The notes under the pieces: model-generated | The model's database searches: none | The model's input: only the letters and a program-made list of their open reading frames with translations | What the model was told of the DNA's origin: nothing | In this document: in pieces, positions 1 to 8,580 of the stretch | Layout: each line of letters opens with the position of its first letter | Numbering within the stretch: the first letter of the stretch is position 1 | Program-made: the position numbers and the translations under genes | Source: an uncultured Opitutaceae bacterium | GTDB lineage: Bacteria > Verrucomicrobiota > Verrucomicrobiia > Opitutales > Opitutaceae | Direction: 5' to 3' | NCBI GenBank assembly: GCA_937902925.1 | Contig: CALFNN010000073.1 | Coordinates: forward strand, 1 to 36,417 | Length of the DNA: 36,417 bases

Positions 1-288
1 CCGCAGGCCTTTTTCCTGCGGCGTCTTCGTCGGCGCCACCACGATGCAGTCGAGCGCGAGCTGCTGCAGCCGCCGATAGACGACGAAGCCCGTCGGCCCC
101 GCCTCGTAGACCACGTGCAAGGTGATGCCGGCGCCGCCGAGTTTGCGCAGGACTTTTTCCGGCGCGCCCAAGTCCGACGAAATCTCGCCGTAGAGCCGGA
201 CTTCCCCGTCGCGGCCGCCATCGGCCACCGCGATCACGGTCGTATCTTTATGGACATCCAAACCCACATATTTATTTAACGTCTTCAT
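1..288 (-). CDS. IS110-family transposase (bridge-RNA-guided recombinase), N-terminal part
   Basis: The first 96 codons of a transposase are visible; the rest runs off the left edge. The start ATG at 288 is preceded by GGAGA about 7 bases upstream, a fair ribosome binding site. The N-terminus contains YVGLDVHKDTTVIAV, the first Asp-bearing segment of the DEDD RuvC-like domain of IS110 enzymes, and later VVYEAGPTGFVVYRRL, which fits the second acidic segment. IS110 recombinases move DNA with a DEDD domain and a C-terminal serine-containing Tnp domain; that second domain is not visible here. Codon use is less GC-biased at the very start (AAATAAATATGTG) than in neighbouring genes, consistent with mobile origin. 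Family assignment is firm; subgroup is not. Confidence 0.9.
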   Translation of the reverse strand, partial: MKTLNKYVGLDVHKDTTVIAVADGGRDGEVRLYGEISSDLGAPEKVLRKLGGAGITLHVVYEAGPTGFVVYRRLQQLALDCIVVAPTKTPQEKGLR

Positions 289-309
289 GTGCTTGTCTCC
301 GTTTTTGGT

Positions 310-416
310 TGTTGGTTTCGCGACCACACCCATGCGGCTCGGCTCCCTCTCCGGGAGCAACCCGCGTTTGCGGGGACAAGCACCTTCTAATTTTTCGGCT
401 GCGCTCGGCACGCAGC
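310..416 (-). ncRNA. candidate IS110 bridge RNA region (structured leader)
   Basis: The non-coding stretch upstream of the transposase holds three closely spaced inverted repeats: GCTCCC/GGGAGC (342-347 and 353-358), CCCGC/GCGGG (361-365 and 370-374) and GCTGCG/CGCAGC (398-403 and 411-416). In IS110-group elements such as IS621 the non-coding left end upstream of the recombinase encodes the bridge RNA, whose loops pair with donor and target DNA. Position and hairpins fit that. The guide loops cannot be identified without the right end of the element and the target, so the exact RNA limits are a guess. Confidence 0.35.
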
Positions 417-422
417 TATAAT
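417..422 (+). promoter_or_regulatory. putative -10 element of the small membrane protein gene
   Basis: A perfect TATAAT lies 15 bases upstream of the ATG at 438, so a transcript from it would have a very short leader. No good -35 is seen 17 bases upstream (T-rich TTTTTCGG only). If real, the promoter may lie in or overlap the end of the insertion element. Confidence 0.3.
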
Positions 423-437
423 GTCTCGGCAAAGAAG

Positions 438-743
438 ATGACGCATATTGAATCTCCAATCGCGGTGATAGTGTTGCTGGCACTTCTCGGACTCGGAGCG
501 TATTTGATCTATCCGATCTTCTTTCTGTTTACCGATCGCCCGGCTCTCGAAGACTTCGGCGCTCGCCGCGGTTGGATTTTGAAGCGGACATGGTGCCTGC
601 CGATTCCGGGAAGCCGGAGCACGAACGGGCGGACCTATTATCGGGCTACGTTTCTCACGGCGGAAGGTCGGAAAGAAAAGATTTGGTTTGAGGCCACGAA
701 TAACGAGCCCATCGAATCCACCGGCCCGTTCGGAAAGCCGTGA
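438..743 (+). CDS. small membrane-anchored protein of unknown function
   Basis: This 101-residue protein has one hydrophobic segment near its N-terminus (about residues 9-32, rich in Val, Leu, Ile and Tyr/Phe), then a hydrophilic domain of about 65 residues with several Trp and Arg and the segment GRTYYRATFLTAEGRKEKIWF, which reads as beta strands. I chose the ATG at 438 rather than the earlier in-frame GTG-type codon at 309 because the upstream part falls in the insertion-element leader and encodes low-quality sequence. AAGAAG directly upstream of the ATG is a weak ribosome binding site. I do not recognise the family. It looks like a single-pass membrane protein with a soluble tail. It stands alone between the insertion element and the large secreted GH9 gene. 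Confidence 0.6.
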   Translation: MTHIESPIAVIVLLALLGLGAYLIYPIFFLFTDRPALEDFGARRGWILKRTWCLPIPGSRSTNGRTYYRATFLTAEGRKEKIWFEATNNEPIESTGPFGKP

Positions 744-808
744 ACGCGCTCATTCGAGGCGACGGCGCGCCGGGTCCGCATTTTTTACGACGTTTTCCCG
801 GGAACCGT

Positions 809-864
809 TTTGTCGGACAAACACCGACAAAGGGCGGGCAATAAGTCCGACAACCGATTCGGAC
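809..864. promoter_or_regulatory. palindrome cluster upstream of the giant GH9 gene (possible operator)
   Basis: Two symmetrical sequences built on the same GTCSGAC core lie 49-104 bases upstream of the ATG at 913. The first is TTTGTCGGACAAA (809-821), a perfect 13-base palindrome around one central G. The second is GTCCGA-N8-TCGGAC (845-864), which starts with GTCCGAC (845-851). A further half-site, CCGACAAAG, lies at 824-832. Such clusters are typical of repressor or activator sites for dimeric regulators. The regulator is unknown. Confidence 0.4.
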
Positions 865-912
865 CCGCGCCGATAATTAAAAAACGCCGCTTCCGGCACG
901 CTGGGCGGCGCT

Positions 913-3900
913 ATGAGAAAATTCATCAGTGCTGCCTTGGTTCTGCTTGTCACCACCCTCGGGGCCGTCACCGGCCGCGCCGTCGAAGACACTTGGGATT
1001 ACAGTGTGCGGATCAGTTCCGCCGTCCAAGCCTCCCCCGCCACCATCACCCTCACCTGGCCGCAGGACACCAACGGCGTCCCGACCAGCTACACCGTCTA
1101 CCGCAAGGCGCCCGGCGCCACCGCCTGGGGCTCCGGCGCCGCCCTGCCCGGCAGCGCCACGAGCTACGCCGACACGGGCGTCGCCGTCGGCACCGCCTAC
1201 GAATATCGCGTCGTCAAGGTCGCCGGCTCCTACACCGGCTACGGCTACATCCAGACGGGCATCGACGTCCCGCTCGTGGACAGCCGCGGCAAGGTCGTGC
1301 TCGTCGTCGACAACACCTACGCCGCGCAACTCGCCCCCGAACTCACCCGCCTCCAGCAGGATCTCGCCGGCGACGGCTGGACGGTGCTGCGCCACGATGT
1401 CGGCCGCACCGACTCCGTCGCGAGCGTGAAGAATCTCATCAAGGCCGACTATGCCGCCGACCCGGCAAACGTGAAATCCGTCTTCCTCTTCGGTCACGTG
1501 CCCGTGCCCTACTCCGGCCAGCTCAATCCCGACGGCCATCCCGACCACGTCGGCGCGTGGCCGGCCGATGTCTACTATGGCGACATGGACGGCAACTGGA
1601 CCGACAGCACCGTCAACTACACGCAGACCGTCAACACCGACCCTGCCGACGCCGCGCGTCTCACGAACGTCCCCGGTGACGGCAAGTTCGACCAGACGAC
1701 GATTCCGTCCGCCGTCGAGCTGCAAGTCGGCCGCGTCGACCTAGCGAATCTCCCCGGCCGCCTGACCTGGGGCGGGCCCGCGACGTTCCCCGACGAGCAG
1801 GCGCTGCTCCGCCAATACCTGAACAAGGATCATAATTTCCGTCACCGCTTGATCAACGTCCAGCGCCGCGCGATCGTCGGCGACTACTTCGGCGTGCGCG
1901 GCGGTGAGGCATTTTCCTCGAGCGCCCACGGCGCGTTCGCGGCGTTCTTCGGCGCGAACGGCACGACCAATCTCAACGTCCTCGACAACGACACGCAGGG
2001 TGTCTGGGTGCCGGCGCTTGCCGCAGGCGACTACCTGTTTGCCTACGGTTGCGGCGCGGGCAGCTACTCGACGATCAGCGGCCTCGGCAACGCCGCCAAC
2101 TACAACGGCACCACCACGCCCGAGATCGTCGGCAGCGACATCCACGCCGTCTTTACGCTGCTCTTCGGCAGCTGGCTCGGCGACTGGGACCACGAGGACG
2201 ACATCCTCCGCTCCGTCCTCGCCACGCCCACCGACGGCCTCGCCGCCGCCTGGTCCGGCCGGCCGCACTGGTTCGTCCACCCGATGGGTCTCGGCGAAAC
2301 CATCGGCTACACCGCTCGCCTCACGCAGAACAACACCGGCCTTTATCAAAACCAGATCGACAGCTCCGCGAACTATATTCACATCGCGCTGATGGGCGAC
2401 CCGACGCTGCGGCTGCACCCGGTCGCGCCCGTGGCCGGACTCGGCGGTTCGCTCAGCGGCACGACCGCGGGCCTCGCATGGACGCCCTCGCCCGACACCG
2501 TCGTCGGCTATAACGTCTACCGCGCGACCTCGGCCAACGGTCCGTTCACCAAGCTGACCGGCTCGCCCATCGCGGGCACGACGTTCTCGGATGCCTCCGC
2601 CCCGGCCGGCGCCACCTACATGGTTCGTGCCGTGAAGCTCGAGAGCACCACGAGCGGCAGCTACTACAACGCCAGTCAGGGCGTGTTCTGGACCGTGGGC
2701 GGCGCGTCCGTCCCGACGGTGGACACCACCGCACCCGCCGTGCAGCTCACGACGCCACTTTCCGACGGCACACTCTCCGGCTCCGGCGTCACCGTGTCCG
2801 CGAACGCCTCCGACGATGTCGGCGTCGTCGGCGTGCAGTTCAAACTCGATGGCGTCAACCTCGGCGCCGAGGACCTGATCCCGCCGTTCAGCACGACGTG
2901 GGACACCACCTTCGCGGCGAACGGCCCGCACACGCTCACCGCCGTCGCCCGCGATCTCGCCGGCAACCAGGCGACCGCGGCCACGATTTCCGTCACCGTC
3001 AACAACGCGTCCGCCAGCTCCGTCGCGTGGATCGACGACTCCCTCCCCGCCGGCGCGGGCCCCGGCGCGAACGGCGGCGACGGGTGGAACTGGGTCGGCG
3101 CGAATCCCGCGCCCTTCTCCGGCACCGTCGCGCACCAGTCCAATCTCGCGACCGGCCTCCACGAACATTTCTTCAACTGGGCGGGCGTGCCGCTCAATGT
3201 CGCCGCTGGCGACGTGCTCTTCACCTACGTCTATCTCGATCCCGCGAACCCGCCGGGCGAGATCATGCTGAGCTGGGGTGCGACGGACTGGGAGCACCGC
3301 GCCTACTGGGGCAGCAACGAGATCACGTATGGCGCCTACGGCACGCCCGCCCGTTACTACATGGGCCCGCTTCCCGCGACCGGCCAATGGGTGCGCCTCG
3401 AAGTTCCGGCCAGCGCCGTCGCGCTCGAGGGCGCGGCCGTCCAGGGCATGTGCTTCAGCGCCTACAACGGCCGCGTCACGTGGGACTACACCGGCAAGTC
3501 CTCCCAGGCCACGCCGCCCCCACCTGCACTTCCGACGGTGACCGTCGCGGCCACCGACGCGACGGCGACCGTCGGTGACAACACCGACACGGCCGTGCTC
3601 ACCTTCACCCGCACGGGCGACACGAGCACCGCCCTCAACGTCAACTTCACCCTCGGCGGCACCGCCGTGAAGTGGACCGATTACCGCACCACCGACGGCG
3701 ACATGCCCGTCGCCCTGACGATTCCCGCCGGGTCCGGCACCGCCACGATGACCATTGCCGCCGTGGCGAATTCAACGAACGCGAACCCCGAGACCGCCAC
3801 GGTCACGCTCGCAACCGACGCGGCTTACTCCGTCGGCACGCAAAACAGTGCATTGCTCACGCTCGCCAGCAGCGCCACCCCGCCGCCCCCTCCGCCCCCG

Positions 3901-6900
3901 CCCGCGCCCACGCCGACCACGGACATCGCATGGGTTGACGATGCCCTGCCAGCCGGCGCGGGCGGAGGCGCCGACGGCGGCGACGCCTGGACGTGGGTGA
4001 GCAGCGGCCCCGCGCCGTTCTCCGGCACGCTCGCGCACCAATCGGCCATCGCGGCCGGCCTCCATGAACATTATTTCAACTGGGCCGCCACGCCGCTCAC
4101 CATCGCGACCGGCGACAAGCTCTACGCCTACGTCTACCTCGACCCGGCAAATCCGCCGAGCGAGATCATGCTCGCGTGGGGCACGACGGACTGGGAGCAC
4201 CGCGCCTACTGGGGTGCCAACAACATCGCCTACGGCACGGACAACACGCCCGGCCGCTACAACATGGGCGCGCTGCCCGCTGCCGGCCAGTGGGTCCGAC
4301 TCGATGTTTCCGCCAGCGCTGTCGCGCTCGAAGGCGCCTCGATCCAGGCCATGTGTTTCAGCGTATTCGACGGTCGCGCCACGTGGGATAACGCTGGCAA
4401 GTCCGTCGCCTCCGCCACGTCCGGCTCCTCGTCGCCGACCCCAACGCCCACCGGCGCCGACGACACGGTCTGGGTCGACGACGCCCTGCCCGCCGGCGCC
4501 GGCCCGAGCGCCGACGGCGGCGACGCGTGGACGTGGGTCGCCAGCAGCCCCGCGCCCTACTCCGGCACGGTCGCCCATCAATCGGCCATCGCGGCCGGCC
4601 TCCATGAACATTATTTCAACTGGGCCAGCTCGCCGCTCGCCGTCGGCACCGGCGACGTGTTGTTCACCTACGTTTATCTCGATCCCGCGAACCTGCCGAG
4701 CGAGCTCATGCTGAGTTGGGGCACGACGGACTGGGAGCACCGCGCCTACTGGGGCGCCAACAACATCGCCTATGGCACGGACAACACGCCCGGCCGTTAC
4801 TACATGGGCGCGCTGCCCGCCGCCGGCCAGTGGGTCCGCCTCGAGGTCCCGGCCAACGCCGTCGCGCTCGAAGGCGCGAGCGTCCAGGGCATGTGCTTCA
4901 GCGTGTTCGACGGCCGCGCGACGTGGGACAAGTCCGGCAAGGGCGCCGCCGCGCCGGTCTTCCCGGGCGTGAGCGTCACCGCCACCGACGGCACCGCCAC
5001 CATCGGCACGAGCGACAACGCCGTCCTCACCTTCACCCGCACCGGGGCCACGACCGCCGACCTCACCGTGAACTTCACGCTGGGCGGCACGGCGGTGAAG
5101 TGGGACGACTATCGCACCGCCTCGGGCGACATGCCCGTCACCATCACGATTCCCGCCGGCGCATCGTCCGCCACCATGACCATCGCCGCGATGGCGAACG
5201 AGACGAACGCGAACCCGGAGACCGCGACGTTCACGCTCGCCGCCGATCCGGCCTACACCACCGACACGGCGAACACCGCGTCCATCACGCTCGCCAGCAA
5301 CGCCACCGCCGGCACCGGAGGCAGCACGGGAACCGGCACCGGCATGGGCACGGGTTCCAGCACCGGAACTGGAACCGAAACCGGGGCCGACACCGGCTCC
5401 GGCGGCACGGTCACGGTCCCGCTCGGTGTCGCCGAAAACGCGGCGATGACACTCCCGAACACCGGCGACAACGGCCTCACGCTCCTCACGCCCACGATGC
5501 TCGAGGTCGAGCGCATCAATACCAAGCAGCCCGACCCGGCGCCCGTCGACAGCTGGAACTTCGTCGACGCCAACGGCAACTTCGCCGCCCCCGCGCTCAG
5601 CGAGTTCGCGGTCACCGTCAATGGCCAGCCCGCGACCGTGGCCTCCGTCGGCTTCAAGCGCCGCGTGCGTTACGCGCCGCTCGTGACCCGCGACCTGCGC
5701 ATCGACAACTGCCTCTATCTCCAGCTCGCGACCCCGGTTCCCGACGGCGCGACCGTCGCAGTGACCAATCCGAGCGGCGCCCTCTGGCCCGCGGCCATGA
5801 AGTTCGCCACCGCCGCCGATCCGCTGCGCCACAGCCCGGCGATCCACGTCAACGAGGAAGGCTACGTCCCGTCGTTCCCGAAAAAGGCGATGGTCGGCTA
5901 CTACCTCGGCAGCAAGGGAGAGATGGACGTGCCGGCCTCGTCGGCCTTCACGCTCGTCAACGCCGCCACCGGCGTGAGCGTCTACCAGGGCACGCTCACC
6001 GCGCGGCCCGACACCGGCTACACCTATTCGCCCACGCCCTACCAGAAAGTGCTGATGGCCGACTTCAGCAATTTCACGACGCCGGGCGAATACGAACTCG
6101 TCGTGCCGGGCCTCGGGGCCTCGTTCCCCTTCCTCATCGACGACGGCATCGCGATGGGCTTCCTGCGCACCTACGAGCTCGGGCTCTATCACCAGCGCTG
6201 CGGCACGACCAACGAGATGCCGTATACCCGCTTCGTCCACGACGCGTGCCATACCGCACCGGCCGAGGTGCCCTCGCCGCAGTCGTCCTATCAATTCACC
6301 TGGACGACGATCGCGACGAAGAACGCCGACACCGGCACGACCGACCCCGCCGGCGCCGGCCCGCAACTCAAGGATGAGGCCTCGCAGCTCTATCCGTTCG
6401 TAAACAAGGGCGCCGTCGACGTCGCCGGCGGCCACCACGACGCGGGCGACTACAGCAAATACACGATCAACAGCGCCCAGCTCACGCACGAGCTCATGTT
6501 CACGGCCGACTCGATCGCCGGCGCGTCCGATCTCGACAACCTCGGCATTCCCGAGAGCGGCGACGGCATCGGCGACATCATGCAGGAGGCGAAGCAGGAG
6601 GCCGACTATCTCGCGAAGCTGCAGGACGCCGACGGCGGTTTCTACTTCATCGTCTACCCGAAGAACCGCGAATATGAGAACAACGTGACGCCCGACCACG
6701 GCGACACGCAGGTCGTCTGGCCGAAGAACACCTCGGCCACCGCCGCGGCCACCGCCGCGCTCGCGCAATGCGCCTCGTCGCCGAAATTCAAGACCGCATA
6801 TCCCGCGGTCGCCGCGAACTACCTCGCGAAGGCGAAGCTCGGCTGGCAGTTCCTCATGAACGCCATCGCCAAATACGGCAAGGACGGCGCCTACCAGAAG

Positions 6901-8481
6901 ATCACGTTCTACGGCGACAACTGGACCCACAACGACGAGATCGCCTGGGCCGCGTGCGAGCTCTACCTCGCCACCGGCGACTCGCAGTATTCCAAGGCGC
7001 TCGCCGATTGGTTCCCGAATCCCGCCGACCCGAACACCTTCAAGTGGGGCTGGTGGCGCTGCTCGGAATCCTGGGGCAACGCCATCCGCAGCTATGCGTT
7101 CGCCGTCCGCTCCGGCCGCCTGACCTCCGGCCAGGTCGACGCGAATTACCTCGCCGCGTGCGAGACGCAGATCAAGGCCGCCGGCGACGACGCGCTCGCG
7201 TGGTCGAACCAGAACGCCTACGGCAGCTCGTTTCCCACGGAGACGAAGCATGTCATGAGCGCCGGCTGGTATTTCTCGCTCGACCAGGCGTCCGACATGG
7301 CCGCCGCCTACCAGCTCGATCCGCGCCCGGAATATCTCGACGCGCTCGTCGCCAACATGAACTACGAGGGCGGCACCAACCCGGTGAACGTCGCCTACCT
7401 CACGGGCATCGGCCTCAAGCGCCAGCACGAGATCGTGAACCAATACGCGCTCAACGACCGCCGCGTGCTTCCGCCCGACGGCATCCCGCTCGGCAACGTC
7501 CAGTCGAATTTCGACTTCCTCTCGAACTACGGCGCACAGGGCAACGAGCTCGCCAAGCTCAGCTTCCCCTCCGACAGCGGCACGAATTCGCCCTATCCGT
7601 TCTACGACCGCTGGGCCGACACGTGGAACGTCACGACCGAGTTCATCTCCGTGAACCAGGCCCGCAGCGTCATGGCGCTCGCGTGCCTCGCCAGCCAGAC
7701 CGCCGCGAAATCCACGCCGTGGAAATCCTCCACCGCCGCGCAGATCGTCGTGCCGTCCGCCGTCGCGCAGGTCGGCGTGCCCGTCACGCTGAGCCTCGTC
7801 GCTCCCGGCCTCGATCTCGGCAGCGCCCGCATCACGTGGGAGGCCCGCGACCAGCAGCCGGACTTCGGCGCGACCTACACCGTCTCGCCGAAAAACAACG
7901 GCGTGCAGTGGGTCGAGGCGGAGATCGAGTGGCCGGACGGCCGCCGCGCGTTTGCCACGAATACCTTCAGCGCCAACGCCCCGGTCATCACGTGGGTCGA
8001 CGACGCCCTGCCCGCCGGCGCCAGCACGCAGGCTGACGGCGGCGACTCGTGGAACTGGGTTTCGGGCGGCCCCGCGCCCTATGCCGGCACGCTGGCGCAC
8101 CAGTCCGCCATCGCCGCGGGCCTGCACGAGCACGGCTTCAACGACACGACCACGCCGCTCGTGATCGACGCCGGCGACACGTTGTTCGCCTACGTTTATC
8201 TCGATCCGGCGAATCCGCCGAGCGAGATCATGCTGCACTGGAACGACGGCACCTGGGAGCACCGCGCTTACTGGGGCGCCAACACCATCAGCTACGGCAC
8301 GTTCGGCACCGTGAGCCGCTCCTACATCGGCGCGCTCCCCGCCGCCGGCCAGTGGGTCCGCCTCGAGGTGCCGGCCAGTGTCGTCGGACTCGAGGGCAGC
8401 ACCGTCAAGGGCATGTGCTTCTCCTGCTTCGACGGCCGCGCCACGTGGGACGCCGCGGGCAAGACTTCGCCGGCCAACTGA
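913..8481 (+). CDS. giant secreted multidomain GH9 glycosidase with gingipain-like, Calx-beta and repeated accessory modules
   Basis: The product has 2522 residues. Approximate domain order: signal peptide (1-23); fibronectin III (36-112); peptidase C25/gingipain-like region (118-503) with candidate dyad H339 and C380 and the closing MGDPTLRLHP; fibronectin III (505-597); bacterial Ig-like (601-698); accessory module 1 (704-863); Calx-beta (874-985); Pro-rich linker; module 2 (1005-1165); module 3 (1186-1345); Calx-beta (1350-1463); Gly/Thr linker; CelD-type Ig-like domain (1502-1740); GH9 catalytic domain (1743-2272); Ig-like (2276-2356); module 4 (2359-2520). GH9 enzymes hydrolyse beta-1,4-glucans by inversion; the DAGD motif (D1843, D1846) and likely acid E2243 are present. 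The protein is expected outside the cell or on its surface; no anchor is seen. The terminator at 8543-8580 suggests a single-gene transcript. Whether the C25 region is active is uncertain. Confidence 0.93.
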   Translation: MRKFISAALVLLVTTLGAVTGRAVEDTWDYSVRISSAVQASPATITLTWPQDTNGVPTSYTVYRKAPGATAWGSGAALPGSATSYADTGVAVGTAYEYRVVKVAGSYTGYGYIQTGIDVPLVDSRGKVVLVVDNTYAAQLAPELTRLQQDLAGDGWTVLRHDVGRTDSVASVKNLIKADYAADPANVKSVFLFGHVPVPYSGQLNPDGHPDHVGAWPADVYYGDMDGNWTDSTVNYTQTVNTDPADAARLTNVPGDGKFDQTTIPSAVELQVGRVDLANLPGRLTWGGPATFPDEQALLRQYLNKDHNFRHRLINVQRRAIVGDYFGVRGGEAFSSSAHGAFAAFFGANGTTNLNVLDNDTQGVWVPALAAGDYLFAYGCGAGSYSTISGLGNAANYNGTTTPEIVGSDIHAVFTLLFGSWLGDWDHEDDILRSVLATPTDGLAAAWSGRPHWFVHPMGLGETIGYTARLTQNNTGLYQNQIDSSANYIHIALMGDPTLRLHPVAPVAGLGGSLSGTTAGLAWTPSPDTVVGYNVYRATSANGPFTKLTGSPIAGTTFSDASAPAGATYMVRAVKLESTTSGSYYNASQGVFWTVGGASVPTVDTTAPAVQLTTPLSDGTLSGSGVTVSANASDDVGVVGVQFKLDGVNLGAEDLIPPFSTTWDTTFAANGPHTLTAVARDLAGNQATAATISVTVNNASASSVAWIDDSLPAGAGPGANGGDGWNWVGANPAPFSGTVAHQSNLATGLHEHFFNWAGVPLNVAAGDVLFTYVYLDPANPPGEIMLSWGATDWEHRAYWGSNEITYGAYGTPARYYMGPLPATGQWVRLEVPASAVALEGAAVQGMCFSAYNGRVTWDYTGKSSQATPPPPALPTVTVAATDATATVGDNTDTAVLTFTRTGDTSTALNVNFTLGGTAVKWTDYRTTDGDMPVALTIPAGSGTATMTIAAVANSTNANPETATVTLATDAAYSVGTQNSALLTLASSATPPPPPPPPAPTPTTDIAWVDDALPAGAGGGADGGDAWTWVSSGPAPFSGTLAHQSAIAAGLHEHYFNWAATPLTIATGDKLYAYVYLDPANPPSEIMLAWGTTDWEHRAYWGANNIAYGTDNTPGRYNMGALPAAGQWVRLDVSASAVALEGASIQAMCFSVFDGRATWDNAGKSVASATSGSSSPTPTPTGADDTVWVDDALPAGAGPSADGGDAWTWVASSPAPYSGTVAHQSAIAAGLHEHYFNWASSPLAVGTGDVLFTYVYLDPANLPSELMLSWGTTDWEHRAYWGANNIAYGTDNTPGRYYMGALPAAGQWVRLEVPANAVALEGASVQGMCFSVFDGRATWDKSGKGAAAPVFPGVSVTATDGTATIGTSDNAVLTFTRTGATTADLTVNFTLGGTAVKWDDYRTASGDMPVTITIPAGASSATMTIAAMANETNANPETATFTLAADPAYTTDTANTASITLASNATAGTGGSTGTGTGMGTGSSTGTGTETGADTGSGGTVTVPLGVAENAAMTLPNTGDNGLTLLTPTMLEVERINTKQPDPAPVDSWNFVDANGNFAAPALSEFAVTVNGQPATVASVGFKRRVRYAPLVTRDLRIDNCLYLQLATPVPDGATVAVTNPSGALWPAAMKFATAADPLRHSPAIHVNEEGYVPSFPKKAMVGYYLGSKGEMDVPASSAFTLVNAATGVSVYQGTLTARPDTGYTYSPTPYQKVLMADFSNFTTPGEYELVVPGLGASFPFLIDDGIAMGFLRTYELGLYHQRCGTTNEMPYTRFVHDACHTAPAEVPSPQSSYQFTWTTIATKNADTGTTDPAGAGPQLKDEASQLYPFVNKGAVDVAGGHHDAGDYSKYTINSAQLTHELMFTADSIAGASDLDNLGIPESGDGIGDIMQEAKQEADYLAKLQDADGGFYFIVYPKNREYENNVTPDHGDTQVVWPKNTSATAAATAALAQCASSPKFKTAYPAVAANYLAKAKLGWQFLMNAIAKYGKDGAYQKITFYGDNWTHNDEIAWAACELYLATGDSQYSKALADWFPNPADPNTFKWGWWRCSESWGNAIRSYAFAVRSGRLTSGQVDANYLAACETQIKAAGDDALAWSNQNAYGSSFPTETKHVMSAGWYFSLDQASDMAAAYQLDPRPEYLDALVANMNYEGGTNPVNVAYLTGIGLKRQHEIVNQYALNDRRVLPPDGIPLGNVQSNFDFLSNYGAQGNELAKLSFPSDSGTNSPYPFYDRWADTWNVTTEFISVNQARSVMALACLASQTAAKSTPWKSSTAAQIVVPSAVAQVGVPVTLSLVAPGLDLGSARITWEARDQQPDFGATYTVSPKNNGVQWVEAEIEWPDGRRAFATNTFSANAPVITWVDDALPAGASTQADGGDSWNWVSGGPAPYAGTLAHQSAIAAGLHEHGFNDTTTPLVIDAGDTLFAYVYLDPANPPSEIMLHWNDGTWEHRAYWGANTISYGTFGTVSRSYIGALPAAGQWVRLEVPASVVGLEGSTVKGMCFSCFDGRATWDAAGKTSPAN
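3022..3510 (+). repeat. copy 1 of the ~160-residue WxDD/LPAGA accessory module
   Basis: This segment encodes VAWIDDSLPAGAG through WDYTGKSS. Shared landmarks in all four copies are W-[IV]-DD-xLPAGA, GGDxWxWV, AHQS, GLHEHxFN, YVYLDPAN, EHRAYWG, GQWVRLxVPA and the closing G-R-[AV]-TWD. It reads as a beta-sandwich, possibly a carbohydrate-binding or lectin-like domain. The function is not known to me. Confidence 0.75.
3925..4950 (+). repeat. copies 2 and 3 of the accessory module, tandem with a 540-bp period
   Basis: Copies 2 (from about 3925) and 3 (from about 4465) are in exact register at 540 bp. A 48-base run starting at 4039 is identical to the one starting at 4579, and 4179-4255 is nearly identical to 4719-4795. 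This indicates recent tandem duplication or gene conversion inside the gene. Confidence 0.8.
7984..8475 (+). repeat. copy 4 of the accessory module, at the C-terminus
   Basis: This copy follows the GH9 domain and its Ig-like domain and closes the protein. It has the same landmarks but GFNDTTTP replaces the FNWA segment, and WNDGTWEHR replaces the ATDWEHR type, so it is the most divergent copy. Its terminal position fits a substrate-binding or surface-binding role, which is an inference. Confidence 0.75.
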
Positions 8482-8542
8482 CGGAACGGCAAAAACAAAA
8501 ACCCATTCCGACGCGGAAGCACTGCCGCGCCGGATCATAGCG

Positions 8543-8580
8543 AGCGCCGGGTGACATGGGTCGCCCGGCGCTTTGTTTTT
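8543..8580 (+). terminator. rho-independent terminator of the giant GH9 gene
   Basis: AGCGCCGGG (8543-8551) pairs perfectly with CCCGGCGCT (8564-8572) across a 12-base loop and is followed by TTTGTTTTT. It lies 62 bases after the stop codon. The rest of the 8482-8742 gap shows no gene. Confidence 0.85.

Larger units (their letters stand above)
1..437 (-). mobile_element. IS110-family insertion sequence, left part, cut by the window edge
   Basis: The element is recognised from its transposase start (1-288, minus) and a non-coding leader of about 150 bases upstream of it, which is typical of the IS110 group. The outer limit is uncertain: IS110 elements usually lack clear terminal inverted repeats and target duplications, so the boundary is put just before the next gene at 438. 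The right end lies outside the window. Whether the copy is complete or active cannot be judged. Confidence 0.6.

Noticed and set aside
309-437. Extension of the small membrane protein to an upstream in-frame start at 309.
   Set aside because: It would read through the insertion-element leader hairpins and add 43 residues of no recognisable character before the natural membrane segment.
870-912. A hairpin (CGCCGC/GCGGCG) next to an A-run just before the giant GH9 gene, resembling a minus-strand terminator.
   Set aside because: No minus-strand gene lies upstream of it, and the hairpin ends at the start codon of the plus-strand gene. GC-rich chance pairing is the simpler reading.
3880-3925. A C-rich stretch that looks like a simple-sequence repeat.
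   Set aside because: It is in frame and encodes the Pro-rich linker between a Calx-beta domain and module 2, which is normal in multidomain glycosidases.
5308-5405. A run of GGCACC/GGAACC-type repeats.
   Set aside because: It encodes a Gly/Thr/Ser-rich linker before the CelD-type domain, again an ordinary linker rather than a repeat element.
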